A stretch of 64,000 bases of DNA from JBFLYH01 sp964630235 (GCA_964630235.1 CAZVUO010000002.1:496001-560000); one strand, 5' to 3'. Counted from the first letter of the stretch, positions 33,286 through 43,418 are shown. Translations and numbers: made by a program. The notes: generated from the letters alone by a model not told the origin.

Positions 33286-35736
33286 TTACTGGATCAGCGC
33301 CACCTTCTTGGTCTGGCTCAGAACGATCTTCCCTTCGGCGTCCGTAATGACCACCCGGCACAGGTACACCCCAGGCGCCACGCCGGCTGCCTGCCAGCTG
33401 GTGGTCAGCGTCTGCCCTGTACCCTGCTTGTGCTCCACGATGCTCGCCACCCGCTCCCCGGTCAGACGGAAGATGTCAATCGTGATCTTCGCCGCGCCGG
33501 GCACCGTGTACGCGAAGTTCACCTTGCCCTTGGCCGGGTTCGGGTATGGCAGGACCTGGTTGGCCTGGACGAAGGGCGTGGCGGTGGGAGTTGACGTGGA
33601 CGTTTGCTGGGGTGCCTGGGTCGTCTGCCCCGGCGTAGGTGTCAGGGTCGGAACCGGGGTCTGCGTGGGTGTGGCGGTCGAAGTGGGCGGAATACAGACT
33701 GCGCCCATCACGGTCGCTTCCCCGCCCACGCGCACCCAATCCACGGTGATGGCTTTGTCTGACGCTCCTTCGATGGTCAGCTGCACGCGGAACGCATGTG
33801 TGCCGCTCCACCCCGTCGCCGCGGCGTAGTTGTATTTATAGGTCCCGGCCGCTGTTTGACTGCCGCTGAGATCATAGAAGGACCAGCTGCCCTCAGCCTC
33901 TTGGATGCCGATCTTCCAGCTGGTGTCTGGGGTTACCGAGGGGATGGACACCTCCACATACCCATACTCCGAAACATTGCATCCGATCACCGGGGACAGC
34001 ACCTTGCCCCAATTGCTGTCAGCGGTACGCGTCACCGCGGCCAGCGAGCTGGTCGCCGCGTAGGCGATCTCCGCGTTGAAATTGCCGTCGTCCGTCTCGT
34101 CCATCCAGTTCGCGGGCTGCTGTCCCTGCGTGCCCGCAAAGTGCTCGAAGTACGCGTTGCTTGGCGTCGGTGTGGGCGTGGGGGTTATGGTCGGCGTGGG
34201 CGTGGGTGAAGGCATGCCCTCGCTGTGGATCCGAACCTGGTCAAAGGTCACGACGCAATTCCCGCCCTCAGAGATCAGCTCCACGCCCAGGTTCTTCACT
34301 CCGCTCCAGCCCGAGGCGGACGGGATATCGAAAGCATAGGTGCCCGGGGTCGAAATCGAAGTACTGCAGAGATGCTCCTCCCAACCGCCGGCCAAGCTGA
34401 ACACCGCGATCTTGGCTGTGCCGCTGGAAATGGCCGAGATCGTCACTTCCAGGGTGCTGTACACGTTCACATTGACCTCCTGCGAAAAAGATAGCACTTT
34501 GCCCCACTCCTCGCCGGAGACGGTGCTCACCTCGGCCAGGCTGTCCGCGGTCGCGTAGGCGATCTGGGCGTTCATGCCGCCGTCGTCCGACTCATCGTAC
34601 CACCCTGCCGGCTGCGCGCCCGGCGTGCCGCCCGTGAAGTGCTGGTCCCAGTTCAAGGGGCCGTTCTCCCACCAGTCGATCCGGTCCCCGCCGTAAGTGG
34701 GGGCCACGACATCCAGGTCTCCATCGCCGTCAAAATCAGCGGCCTCCACGTCCACAATACCGCCGTAATTGTCATCAATCGCATGCTGGGCGAAATTTTC
34801 CGACCCGTCGTTTTCCCACCAGGTCAAGTCGCAGGCATTTTTGGCGCAACCCAACACATCGAGGTCACCGTCATTGTCCATGTCCACCGCCAATACGGAT
34901 TGCGCGCCGTCATAATTGGTCGCGATCGTATGTGTTGTCCACCCACCGTTCCTCTCAACCCAATATATTGCGTCATCCCCTTCCGACGAAACCAGGACAT
35001 CGTTATCGCCGTCCTGATCGAGATCCGCAATGGTGACCTCGGTGGGATCATTGATATTCGAAGCAACGGTAGACCGCGGATAATAATTGTCATAGAGGTG
35101 ATTGTAGTAAAAAACAAAAATGGCATCATGCCAGGTTGATCCGACGATCACATCAATATCATTGTCATTGTCCATATCCGCCGCATCAACGGTAACCGGT
35201 TCGTTCGTCCCGACAGGGTCGATATTTTTGGCAGTGAACGAGCCTGACCCATTGTTGCGGAACCCGTATATTCTTCCGTTAAGCTTCGAAACCACCAGTA
35301 CATCAGCATCGCCGTCCGCGTCAATATCGCGCACCCTTTGATTAAAGGGATTGTAAAAGGTAGTGCTTATGCTATGTTCCGTAAAATTTTCCGATCCGTC
35401 ATTTTCCAACCAGTACAACGTGCCGACCAGATCCATGTCTCCGTCGCCGTTGATATCGGCCGCCTCCACGTTTCTAACAATTCCGGAATATCCAGAATCC
35501 GCCGTATGCACGGTAAACCGGCCTCGGCCGTCATTCTCCCACCAGCAAATTTTACCGGTAGCCGTTGCGACCACGTCCATATCTCCATCACTGTCCAGAT
35601 CCACGGTACACAATTCAAAGGGTCCGTCGATGAAATCCTCGACCTCATGTTTCTGGAAGTCGAGGCCCCAGGCCGCGGATTGCAATAAGCACACCACCGC
35701 ACTCAACATCCCAAACCGGATGAAAAGACCACTCAT
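33286..35736 (-). CDS. Secreted FG-GAP-propeller protein with two QPAGW modules and CTD
   Basis: 816 aa from the ATG at 35736 (GGAGGT 5 nt upstream). Signal 1-24, then an FG-GAP/VCBS propeller (about 25-345) with calcium-type DxDxDGD loops (DLDSDGDMDVV, DINGDGDMDLV, DIDADGDADVL, DMDNDNDIDVI, DLDQDGDNDVL, DMDNDGDLDVL, DFDGDGDLDVV): seven blades. Modules at 360-507 and 525-675, a TPT linker, CTD 725-816 (YPNPAKGKVNFAY, RLTGERVASIVEH, GVAPGVYLCRVV, ending KKVALIQ). FG-GAP propellers commonly bind ligands or matrix. CTD DNA is nearly identical to that of the next gene. Confidence 0.88.
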   Translation of the reverse strand: MSGLFIRFGMLSAVVCLLQSAAWGLDFQKHEVEDFIDGPFELCTVDLDSDGDMDVVATATGKICWWENDGRGRFTVHTADSGYSGIVRNVEAADINGDGDMDLVGTLYWLENDGSENFTEHSISTTFYNPFNQRVRDIDADGDADVLVVSKLNGRIYGFRNNGSGSFTAKNIDPVGTNEPVTVDAADMDNDNDIDVIVGSTWHDAIFVFYYNHLYDNYYPRSTVASNINDPTEVTIADLDQDGDNDVLVSSEGDDAIYWVERNGGWTTHTIATNYDGAQSVLAVDMDNDGDLDVLGCAKNACDLTWWENDGSENFAQHAIDDNYGGIVDVEAADFDGDGDLDVVAPTYGGDRIDWWENGPLNWDQHFTGGTPGAQPAGWYDESDDGGMNAQIAYATADSLAEVSTVSGEEWGKVLSFSQEVNVNVYSTLEVTISAISSGTAKIAVFSLAGGWEEHLCSTSISTPGTYAFDIPSASGWSGVKNLGVELISEGGNCVVTFDQVRIHSEGMPSPTPTPTITPTPTPTPSNAYFEHFAGTQGQQPANWMDETDDGNFNAEIAYAATSSLAAVTRTADSNWGKVLSPVIGCNVSEYGYVEVSIPSVTPDTSWKIGIQEAEGSWSFYDLSGSQTAAGTYKYNYAAATGWSGTHAFRVQLTIEGASDKAITVDWVRVGGEATVMGAVCIPPTSTATPTQTPVPTLTPTPGQTTQAPQQTSTSTPTATPFVQANQVLPYPNPAKGKVNFAYTVPGAAKITIDIFRLTGERVASIVEHKQGTGQTLTTSWQAAGVAPGVYLCRVVITDAEGKIVLSQTKKVALIQ

Positions 35737-35804
35737 ACCGCACCTCCGTCGAATTCTAACCTCGCGCCCGGGGTTCATCATGATTCCCCGGGCTTAGATA
35801 AGGA

Positions 35805-35834
35805 TAAGACGCAGGTGCCCTGTATTCTATGACA
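35805..35834 (-). promoter_or_regulatory. ECF-type promoter element upstream of the FG-GAP cargo gene
   Basis: TGTCAT, 17 nt, CGTCTTA on the minus strand, about 69 nt before the start at 35736. Confidence 0.45.
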
Positions 35835-35885
35835 TTTATTTTCGCTTATTTTTAAAGGTTATTCCGCTGCCGGCTGGTCCAAAAT

Positions 35886-35917
35886 AGAAAGGGGCGAGCT
35901 GGTGACAGCCCGCCCCT
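35886..35917 (-). terminator. Intrinsic terminator of the 2096-aa cargo gene
   Basis: GGGGCGaGCTG pairs with CAGCcCGCCCC around a GTGA loop; on the minus strand it is followed by TTTCTATTTT. Confidence 0.7.
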
Positions 35918-35948
35918 CGGAAAGAACGCTTACTGCTGCGTTCTGTGG

Positions 35949-38900
35949 TTACTTGATCAGTGCGACTTTCTTGGTCTGGCTCAGAACGATCTTCCCTTCG
36001 GCGTCCGTAATGACCACCCGGCACAGGTACACCCCAGGCGCCACGCCGGCTGCCTGCCAGCTGGTGGTCAGCGTCTGCCCTGTACCCTGCTTGTGCTCCA
36101 CGATGCTCGCCACCCGCTCCCCGGTCAGCCTGAAGATATCAATCGTGATCTTCGCCGCGCCGGGCACCGTGTACGCGAAGTTCACCTGCCCCCGCGAGGG
36201 ATTCGGGTAGGCCACTACCGTGTCCGCCTTCACGAACGGCGTCGCGGTCAGGATCGGCGTCGAGGTCTTGGTCGCGGTCAGGACCATGACCGTGGGCGCC
36301 TCCGTGACGGCCGCTGTAGGTTCGGGTGTTACCGGTGTCGTCGTGGGTGTAGGTGTATGGACTATGATCGCGCCTTCCACTTCCGCGGCCGCGGCCTTCA
36401 CATCTTTCTCGTTCTCGAAGCTTTCCGGCATGTCCGTGTACCACTTCGGCGGTTTGCTCTTGCCTTTGCCCTTCGCGCATCCATGCCCATCTTTGTGCAC
36501 CAGCAACAGCAGGTACTTGCGCCCGCCCAGGTCCCCGTTGTCCACGCGCACGATATTGACATCGAATTTCTTGTCCGAGGCCGTGAACGCCGCTGACGCA
36601 GGCTCGCCGTTCGGGCCGGTCAAGACCGTGACCTCATCACTTCCGCCAAAGGTCCCCGAGCCCTTGATGACCTGGTAGTGCATGGTGATGTTCGGCTGCG
36701 GGACTTTATGGTACAGCGAAATAGCTTTAATATCCCTCGATTCTCCAGGCTTAAGGATGAAGCTGCCCACGATCCAAGCCCTGACTTGTTGCGGTGTTTG
36801 CGGCGTGGGTGTGAGGGTCGCGGTCACAGAGGTTTCGGACGTGGGCGTGTAAGTGTAAGTATAGGTCTCAGTGGGTGTTTCGGTCGGGGTCCACGTCCAG
36901 GTCGGCGTATCGGTCGGGGTGTCAGTATAGGTCTCGGTCGGTGTCTCCGTAGGAGTCGGTGTCAGGGTCGGGGTATAGGTCGGAGTATCTGTGGCCGTAT
37001 CGGTCCACGTTTCAGTCGGCGTTTCGGTTGGCGTGTCAGTAGGTGTCTCGGTTGGCGTCTCGGTGTAGGTGTTGGTCGGTGTCGGGGTCCACGTCGGGGT
37101 ATCGGTTGGGGTGTCGGTCGGCGTGTCAGTCCACGTCTCAGTGGGCGTCTCAGTCGGTGTATCCGTGGGCGTATCCGTGGGAGTCTCGGTTGGCGTTTCG
37201 GTGTAGGTATTGGTCGGCGTCGGCGTCCAGGTCGGGGTATCGGTTGGGGTGTCGGTCGGCGTGTCGGTCCACGTCTCAGTGGGCGTCTCAGTCGGTGTAT
37301 CCGTGGGCGTATCCGTGGGAGTCTCGGTCGGCGTTTCGGTGTAGGTATTGGTCGGCGTCGGCGTCCAGGTCGGGGTATCGGTCGGGGTATCGGTCGGCGT
37401 GTCAGTCCACGTCTCAGTGGGCGTCTCAGTCGGAGTATCTGTCGGGGTCTCAGTCGGGGTTTCAGTGGGCGTCTCGGTGTAGGTGTTGGTCGGTGTCGGC
37501 GTCCACGTCGGGGTATCGGTTGGGGTGTCGGTCGGCGTGTCGGTCCACGTCTCAGTGGGCGTCTCAGTCGGTGTATCCGTGGGCGTATCCGTGGGAGTCT
37601 CAGTCGGCGTGTTGGTGGGCGTCGGGATGAACGTCGCGTAGATCCGCACAGCGTCGAAGGTCGCGGATGAGCCGTTCGGGCCTTCGACTGCGAGCAGAAT
37701 GCCGTAGAACTGTACCCCACTCTCTCCGGTCGCGCTTGGAATGTCGAACACATAGCTGCCGGGTTCGGTGATGCTCGGCCCGCCTTGCAGGAGGTCGAAT
37801 TCTTGATAAGCGGGTTCGGGCCCAGGATGGAATACGCTCACGCGCACTGTTGCACCGTTGAGAGCCGTGATATTGACCGCCACTTTGGTATGGATGGAAA
37901 GGTCAATGTTTTGCGAGAAGGAAACCACCTTTCCATAGCCCCAGTTGTTGGTCACGGTCACATCCGCCAGTCCGTCACTGGCCGCGTAGGCGATCTCAGC
38001 GGCCGGCGCGATGGTATCCGTGGCGTCGTACCAGCCCGCGGGCTGCGCGCCCGGCGTGCCACCGCTGAATTCCTCCAGCCACAGGGTGTTGATCGGCGTG
38101 GACGTGGGGGTCGGCGTCTCGGTCGGTGTGGGGGTGATCGTCGGGGTGTCAGTGGGCGTTTCGGTTGGCGTCGGAGTCAGGGTCGGGGTATCCGTTTCAG
38201 TAGGCGTCGGGGTCGGCTCGGGCGCGAAGATGCGGATCGAATCAATCGTAACGATCCCGCCGTTGCCACCCTCGGCCGAAAGCTGCAGACCGTAGAACTG
38301 TACGCCTGCCTCGCCCGTGGTAGAGGGGATATCGAACACATAAGTCCCCGGCGAGTTGATACTATCCTGTCCTTGCAGGAAATCCCAGAATTGATATGCC
38401 GGATCGGGTCCGGGGTGGAAGATGCCCACCCGCAGCGCAGCGCCGTTGACGGCCGCCACCTTGACCTCGACCTTAGTATAGAATGAAAGGTCCACGTTTT
38501 GCGAGAAGGACACCACTTTGCCCCACCCGCCGTCATTGGTGATGGTTATTTCCGCCAGGCCGTCAATGGCCGCGTAGGCGATCTCAGCGGCCGGCGCGAT
38601 GGTATCCGTGGCGTCGTACCAGCCCGCGGGCTGAACACCCGGCGTGCCGCCCGCGAAGTCGTCCTGCCACAGGGTCATGGGCAGGGGCGTGGGGTTTGGG
38701 GTGATCGTAGGCGTGGGAGTCTCGGTGGGCGTGAGTGTAATAGTTGGAGTATCAGTAGCCGTCGGGGTCGGGGTAGGCGTGGGCGTAGCGGCTTCCGGCG
38801 GCAGCATGGGATCCTGACCGGCCTGCAGGAACTGCAGGTCTTCGATATACGCGCGGTATTTTCCCGGCGCAGACGGCTCGTCAAACCCTACCATCACCTG

Positions 38901-41900
38901 GTCGATCACCTTGCCTGCCAATGGCGACAGGTCCACTTCCACATAATGCCAGGTGTTATACGGATCCGTGCGGCCGGCAGGATGCATGACCACGCCATTT
39001 TGGTCGTTGATCCCTGCATTGCGCAGCTCCGTGCCGTCCGAACAATGGAAATCCACGGAGACATGGTTGTTCCCCACGCCCGCGCTCTGCAAATGATAAA
39101 TGCGGTAGACCATCCGCATGCCGGATTCGATGGTGATGTTGTGGAAAGGTTTTAGCAGATCGTTGTACAGCCGGTAATAGCAATAAGCCGGCGCGGCCAC
39201 GGCATTGCCGCCGGCCATGAGGTAGAATTTGCCGCGATACGCCGGCACGCCTGCTTCGCCGCTGGGCCGCGGACTGCACTCCGGCGGCAGGTAGGAGAGG
39301 AAGCCTTCAACATTCTGCGAGGCCAGGACCAAGTCCCGGTATCCCCCGGCCTCACCGATCTCCCAGTTGGACTGGATCGGTTCTACGCCCGGCGCGGCGC
39401 CGCTGAAGATCTTCAAGCGGTCAATGAACGCCTGATAATGCTCGCCGTTCACGCCCGTGTCAAAGCCCACGCGGATCTCGTTGATGGTCTTGCCTGCCTG
39501 GCTGGAAAGGTCTACTTCCACGTAGGTCCAGGCGTCGAACTCCACGTCGCGGTAAGCCGGGTGCATCAAGTATCCACGCTGGTCTGACAGGCCCAGATTC
39601 CGCAGGGCACTGCCATCGCTGAAGATCAGGTCCAGGCACACATGGGTATTGCCCTTGCCCAGCGCATCCTTGCGGTTGTAGATCCAGTAAGACATGCGCG
39701 TATCCGCGACCACGGCAATGGGGCTGTAACCGGCATAGCCCGCGTCGAATAATTGATAATAGCAATAGGCTGTTTGCGACTGGTTGTCAACCTGGCCGGA
39801 CACATACAAGTAGCGCTGACCTTCCAGACTCGCCACGTTCTCATAGCCCGCATTCTGCACGCGGCACACCGGCGAACTATCCGGCGCATAGCCGACGACA
39901 TTGCCGGAAGCGACGATCTGGCTGGAATAACCTTCCAATTCACCGATTGACCAGCTGGTCTTTACCGGATAGGTCAGATGCGAGGTCGGGAGCTTGGGCG
40001 GAATGGGCGTGGTTTCCTTGAGCAGGCGGAAATAATCGAACACGCCGTTATCACCCGGATTGGTCCCGTTGATCCAGACCTTGATCGAGAATTGCGAAGG
40101 ATCGAATCCATCGGCCACGGTATTGATATTCACGCGGTAGGTACCAGGGGTGTTCAGGCCGGCAAAGGCAGGATAGTAGGTAGGCGATACGTTCTCTTGT
40201 TGGACCCCGATGTCAAAATACGTCCCTGGCGTAATGCTGTCCAGTTTGACCTCCAAGGTGTTGAAGACCTTGCCGCTTTGCGCAGTAGTGGTGACGTCTC
40301 GGAAGATCGGCGAGATCACGTTGCCATAGGCGGGTGAAGCGCTGGACAGGCTGATAATGCCACCGGACGAGCCGTTGCCCACGATCGTCGCGTTGTAATC
40401 ATTCCGCCAGGCCGGCGGCAGCACGCCCGCTGGCCCGGTGAAATCCTCGTCGAATCCTTCTGGCTCGCCCGGCCCGCCGTGGATGGCGATCTGGTTGGCG
40501 TAGTCGCCGAGCGAGGCCAGGCCGGACTGGAACAGCTGGCCGACCGTGTACCACGCCAGTCCCAGATAGCCGTTGTCCGTCAGCATGCGGAACGCGTCTT
40601 CCATTTCGAACGTGGTGTTGGACCCTGCGTTCTCGCCGTATTTTTCCATGCCGTATTGATCCGCCAGCCAGGCGTAGTAATGCGGGGCTGACCAGTTGGT
40701 ATTGAGCAGGCTCAGCTCCCAGGCCGGCTCATGGACCGGCAGAGCGCTCCAATCATCTTCCTTCCAGCCTTCCCCGCGCCATACGGCCTGGAGCGCGGTG
40801 TTGGCGAACATTACATTTTTGCGGTCCGTGAGTCCGGCCAGATAGCGGTCCGGCACGAACCCCCGGTTGACCCAGTAATAATTTCGGGTCAAGCCGGTCA
40901 GATCGCTACTGGCCTCCGCTTCCACGTCGCCGGAGCGGGCCATGAATCCCCCGCCCATGAGCAGCAGACGGCCGTCGAAATATTTCTTCATGGTGGTGAT
41001 CTGCCAGTTGATAAAATCCGTCAGGCTCTGGTAATACCAGTCCAGAAAGGCTTGCGCGGCCGCGGGATCGTAACTGGCGCCGTCCGTGACGGAAATTTGG
41101 TCGAAATTGACAGTGGCCAGGGCATCCGGCCCGGTGACGAAGATCTCCACATAAGCTTTGGCCGTGTAGCTGACCGAGGTAAAACCGGGGCTGGTGACCG
41201 AAGTCCAGGTGGTGGCCGAACTGGACACATTGGTCATCTCGGACCAGGTAAACGCCGCTGTGGGCTGGAGCACTCTGATATGGCCGGTCACGCCCGGCGT
41301 ATCGCTCTTAATGCGCCCACTCAGGGTATACGTGGTGTTGGGTTTAAGAACAATGCTTTGCCGCAAATGGTATTCCCTGCCGCTCTGGTCAGGCGGGGTC
41401 GTGTAACTCAAATAGCGGCTGCCTTCAGGCGCGCCGCCGGTCTGCACGCTGGGCTGCCAGCCGCTCTGGTAATAGCAATCCAGGGTGTTCTCCCAGTTGG
41501 CGATGGTGCTGGTATACCGGGTATCCTCGAACCCTCCGTTGACCACCCGCTCGCCCTGGATGCCCGTCGCGCCGGGCATGTACGAGGCAGCTAGCGGATT
41601 GGACGCGACCGCGGCACGCGCATGCGGGTCCCAGGCCCAGTAGCAATTGCGGTGCCCGTAATAATCGTTCGCTTCCGGATAGGCGACCTCGCCCCAGCGG
41701 CCGACGGTCAAATAGACAGCCCAAAAATTGTTGCCCAGGTCTGAAAACACCCGGGCGATATAGCCCTCGAATTCCGCACGGTAGTTCGGCTCCCAGATGC
41801 TGACCAGCGATTCCGGAGCGTCGCCGTGATTCTCGGGGTCCCAGGGCGAGCCGTATTGGTTGACAAAACGGGCATTCGGGTAGGTTGTCCAGTACCACGC

Positions 41901-42239
41901 CGGCACTGGGAAGGGATTGATGCGCAGGACGATGGAAAAACCTTTTTCGCGCAAGCGCCGGATCTCGGACTGCTTCTGGCTGATATAGTCCGCGTTATAC
42001 ACGCCCTGACTGGGTTCGTACAGCGCCCAACGGAGGTACACATTGCGCAGTCTGAGTCCCGCGGCATATTCATCGTTCAGGTGGGAGGCGTCGGTGGGTT
42101 CGCCGTGATCGGGCTGGCCGGGGTTGGAAATGGATTCGTCCCAGGCCGTGCCAAAATAGGCGGCCTGGGCCGCGGGTGAGGCGCCGAACATCCAGAGCAA
42201 GGCAAGAAAACCAAGAACAACAGGACGCTGGCAACGCAT
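35949..42239 (-). CDS. Giant secreted glycoside-hydrolase-like protein with CBM-like domains, QPAGW modules, Thr-Pro VNTR and CTD
   Basis: 2096 aa from the ATG at 42239 (GAGGAGG upstream). Signal 1-26. A clan GH-A-like barrel is split: 28-230 (FGTAWDES, RNVYLRWALYEPS, VLRINPFPVPAWYW, LTVGRWGEVAYPE with E near 182) and 386-593 (LLMGGGFMARSGDVEAE, YGENAG with E near 535), with a CBM4/9-like domain inserted at 231-386 (VNGGFEDT start). Then a related module (596-743), two long beta domains (750-946, 953-1136), two QPAGW modules (1183-1340, 1381-1536), a ~270-residue TPT linker, an Ig-like domain (about 1813-1950) and CTD. GH family not assigned. Downstream of a PorV gene. Confidence 0.85.
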   Translation of the reverse strand: MRCQRPVVLGFLALLWMFGASPAAQAAYFGTAWDESISNPGQPDHGEPTDASHLNDEYAAGLRLRNVYLRWALYEPSQGVYNADYISQKQSEIRRLREKGFSIVLRINPFPVPAWYWTTYPNARFVNQYGSPWDPENHGDAPESLVSIWEPNYRAEFEGYIARVFSDLGNNFWAVYLTVGRWGEVAYPEANDYYGHRNCYWAWDPHARAAVASNPLAASYMPGATGIQGERVVNGGFEDTRYTSTIANWENTLDCYYQSGWQPSVQTGGAPEGSRYLSYTTPPDQSGREYHLRQSIVLKPNTTYTLSGRIKSDTPGVTGHIRVLQPTAAFTWSEMTNVSSSATTWTSVTSPGFTSVSYTAKAYVEIFVTGPDALATVNFDQISVTDGASYDPAAAQAFLDWYYQSLTDFINWQITTMKKYFDGRLLLMGGGFMARSGDVEAEASSDLTGLTRNYYWVNRGFVPDRYLAGLTDRKNVMFANTALQAVWRGEGWKEDDWSALPVHEPAWELSLLNTNWSAPHYYAWLADQYGMEKYGENAGSNTTFEMEDAFRMLTDNGYLGLAWYTVGQLFQSGLASLGDYANQIAIHGGPGEPEGFDEDFTGPAGVLPPAWRNDYNATIVGNGSSGGIISLSSASPAYGNVISPIFRDVTTTAQSGKVFNTLEVKLDSITPGTYFDIGVQQENVSPTYYPAFAGLNTPGTYRVNINTVADGFDPSQFSIKVWINGTNPGDNGVFDYFRLLKETTPIPPKLPTSHLTYPVKTSWSIGELEGYSSQIVASGNVVGYAPDSSPVCRVQNAGYENVASLEGQRYLYVSGQVDNQSQTAYCYYQLFDAGYAGYSPIAVVADTRMSYWIYNRKDALGKGNTHVCLDLIFSDGSALRNLGLSDQRGYLMHPAYRDVEFDAWTYVEVDLSSQAGKTINEIRVGFDTGVNGEHYQAFIDRLKIFSGAAPGVEPIQSNWEIGEAGGYRDLVLASQNVEGFLSYLPPECSPRPSGEAGVPAYRGKFYLMAGGNAVAAPAYCYYRLYNDLLKPFHNITIESGMRMVYRIYHLQSAGVGNNHVSVDFHCSDGTELRNAGINDQNGVVMHPAGRTDPYNTWHYVEVDLSPLAGKVIDQVMVGFDEPSAPGKYRAYIEDLQFLQAGQDPMLPPEAATPTPTPTPTATDTPTITLTPTETPTPTITPNPTPLPMTLWQDDFAGGTPGVQPAGWYDATDTIAPAAEIAYAAIDGLAEITITNDGGWGKVVSFSQNVDLSFYTKVEVKVAAVNGAALRVGIFHPGPDPAYQFWDFLQGQDSINSPGTYVFDIPSTTGEAGVQFYGLQLSAEGGNGGIVTIDSIRIFAPEPTPTPTETDTPTLTPTPTETPTDTPTITPTPTETPTPTSTPINTLWLEEFSGGTPGAQPAGWYDATDTIAPAAEIAYAASDGLADVTVTNNWGYGKVVSFSQNIDLSIHTKVAVNITALNGATVRVSVFHPGPEPAYQEFDLLQGGPSITEPGSYVFDIPSATGESGVQFYGILLAVEGPNGSSATFDAVRIYATFIPTPTNTPTETPTDTPTDTPTETPTETWTDTPTDTPTDTPTWTPTPTNTYTETPTETPTETPTDTPTETPTETWTDTPTDTPTDTPTWTPTPTNTYTETPTETPTDTPTDTPTETPTETWTDTPTDTPTDTPTWTPTPTNTYTETPTETPTDTPTDTPTETPTETWTDTPTDTPTDTPTWTPTPTNTYTETPTETPTDTPTETPTETWTDTATDTPTYTPTLTPTPTETPTETYTDTPTDTPTWTWTPTETPTETYTYTYTPTSETSVTATLTPTPQTPQQVRAWIVGSFILKPGESRDIKAISLYHKVPQPNITMHYQVIKGSGTFGGSDEVTVLTGPNGEPASAAFTASDKKFDVNIVRVDNGDLGGRKYLLLLVHKDGHGCAKGKGKSKPPKWYTDMPESFENEKDVKAAAAEVEGAIIVHTPTPTTTPVTPEPTAAVTEAPTVMVLTATKTSTPILTATPFVKADTVVAYPNPSRGQVNFAYTVPGAAKITIDIFRLTGERVASIVEHKQGTGQTLTTSWQAAGVAPGVYLCRVVITDAEGKIVLSQTKKVALIK
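36990..37625. repeat. 138-bp in-frame tandem repeat (46-residue Thr-Pro unit)
   Basis: The landmark ccacgt(c/t)tca recurs at 37005, 37131, 37269, 37407 and 37545, i.e. exactly 138 bp apart for the last four and 126 bp for the first (four residues fewer). Units include the aromatic steps TETW, TPTW and NTYTE. Confidence 0.9.
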
Positions 42240-42282
42240 GCTGGACCCCTCCTCAGCAGGCCTGAAATAGCATTGTCTCAAG

Positions 42283-42288
42283 TCAGAC
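42283..42288 (-). promoter_or_regulatory. Weak GTCTGA element upstream of the 2096-aa gene
   Basis: GTCTGA in the context AGTCTGA, about 45 nt before the start, resembles the shared GTCTAA -10, but no matching -35 is seen. The gene may instead be read through from the PorV gene. Confidence 0.2.
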
Positions 42289-42387
42289 TATTGATTGGGT
42301 AAGAGTGGATAGATGTTGGGTGTATTAATAAAGCATATCACCCGTTTGTGCGGTTTTCCAGCGCGGGCCAGACTTTTTTCGCTGTTT

Positions 42388-43338
42388 TTAAAAACTGACT
42401 GTCAAGGCGATCTGGTGGGTCAAGCCCAAATCGCCGTATGAAACCAGCGCATAATCCAGGTTCAGCAAAGAATATCTCAATCCCAAGCCAGCAGTCAGAC
42501 CCTGAATGCCGCCCAGGTCCCCTGAGTCCTTGATCTTGTAACCCAAGCGCACTGCCGCCAGGTCCGTGTACCAGTATTCCGTACCCAGATGGACCGAGGT
42601 ATATTTCGCATCCCCAAAGGGCAGGTTCACATCCAGCAAGGCGTGCCATTGGTCCTGAGGACCGATTTGCAAGGGGACAAGATAGGCGGCTCCGACTTTG
42701 GCGTTCATGGGCAGGTTGGAATCCGCCACGCGGGTGCCGAGGTTTTGGATGGCCAAGCCGAGCTGTAAACCCTCCACGCCCGGCTTGACCAGTCCTCCCA
42801 CGTCCACCGCCACCGCCGAATAGGTTTCCGTGTCAATTTGCTGGCTGAAGTATTTAACCGCTCCGCCCACGGCCACGCTGTCCAGCAGCCACTGACCGTA
42901 ACCCGCGGAGACCGTGAAAACGAACGGCGTGAACGAACCGTTCTCCACCGGAAGGCCCGAGATGGTGTCCAGCGTGGTCTTTTCCAACGCCCCGTAATTT
43001 AAATACGTCACATTGGCCCCGAAGCCCGCTCCCGCGAACAGGTTCTGCGCGTAGGCCAGGTATTCCTGGGAAATTCCCTCGAGAAAGATATTGTGCATAA
43101 ATCCCGCTTGATGGCCTGTTGACTGGGCCAATCCGGCTGGATTCCAGGCCAAGGCGTGGAGATCGTCCGCCAGACCCACGAACGCCTCGCCCATGGCCAC
43201 GGGCCGGGCGCCCAGCCCCAGCTTCAATTCCGGGGCGCCGACCCTGCCGATATCGTAATTGGTCTGTGCGGCCCAGACCACGCCGCCAGAGGAAATGATG
43301 ATGACCGTCCAGATCAGTGTTTGCAGTGATTTTCCCAT
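42388..43338 (-). CDS. PorV/PorQ-like outer-membrane protein
   Basis: 316 aa. Signal 1-23. The family signature is GLGARPVAMGEAFVGLADDL with AWNPAGLAQ following, then alternating strands to an aromatic C-terminus (HQIALTVSF) suited to BAM insertion. No extra domain. About 50% identical by eye to the 314-aa protein at 59187. In T9SS, PorV binds the cargo CTD and hands it from the translocon to the attachment complex. Lies directly upstream of the 2096-aa cargo gene and has an ECF-type element before it. Confidence 0.85.
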   Translation of the reverse strand: MGKSLQTLIWTVIIISSGGVVWAAQTNYDIGRVGAPELKLGLGARPVAMGEAFVGLADDLHALAWNPAGLAQSTGHQAGFMHNIFLEGISQEYLAYAQNLFAGAGFGANVTYLNYGALEKTTLDTISGLPVENGSFTPFVFTVSAGYGQWLLDSVAVGGAVKYFSQQIDTETYSAVAVDVGGLVKPGVEGLQLGLAIQNLGTRVADSNLPMNAKVGAAYLVPLQIGPQDQWHALLDVNLPFGDAKYTSVHLGTEYWYTDLAAVRLGYKIKDSGDLGGIQGLTAGLGLRYSLLNLDYALVSYGDLGLTHQIALTVSF

Positions 43339-43388
43339 GGTTCCGCTCCCCTGCCAGGTATTACGCCCCAGTGAGGGCGTTCTAACCT

Positions 43389-43418
43389 ATAGACTTCCAC
43401 CGGGCAGTTTTTATTACA
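43389..43418 (-). promoter_or_regulatory. ECF-type promoter element upstream of the 316-aa PorV gene
   Basis: TGTAAT, 17 nt, AGTCTAT on the minus strand, about 51 nt before the start at 43338. Confidence 0.55.

Noticed and set aside
37005..37625. Regular repeats resembling a CRISPR array
   Set aside because: The 138-bp units are contiguous, in frame, with no unique spacers and no cas genes nearby.
36678..37670. Long plus-strand open frame rich in Gly/Arg opposite the Thr-Pro VNTR
   Set aside because: It is the antisense shadow of the (TPT)n linker; stop codons are absent only because of the repeat composition. No ribosome-binding site or homology.
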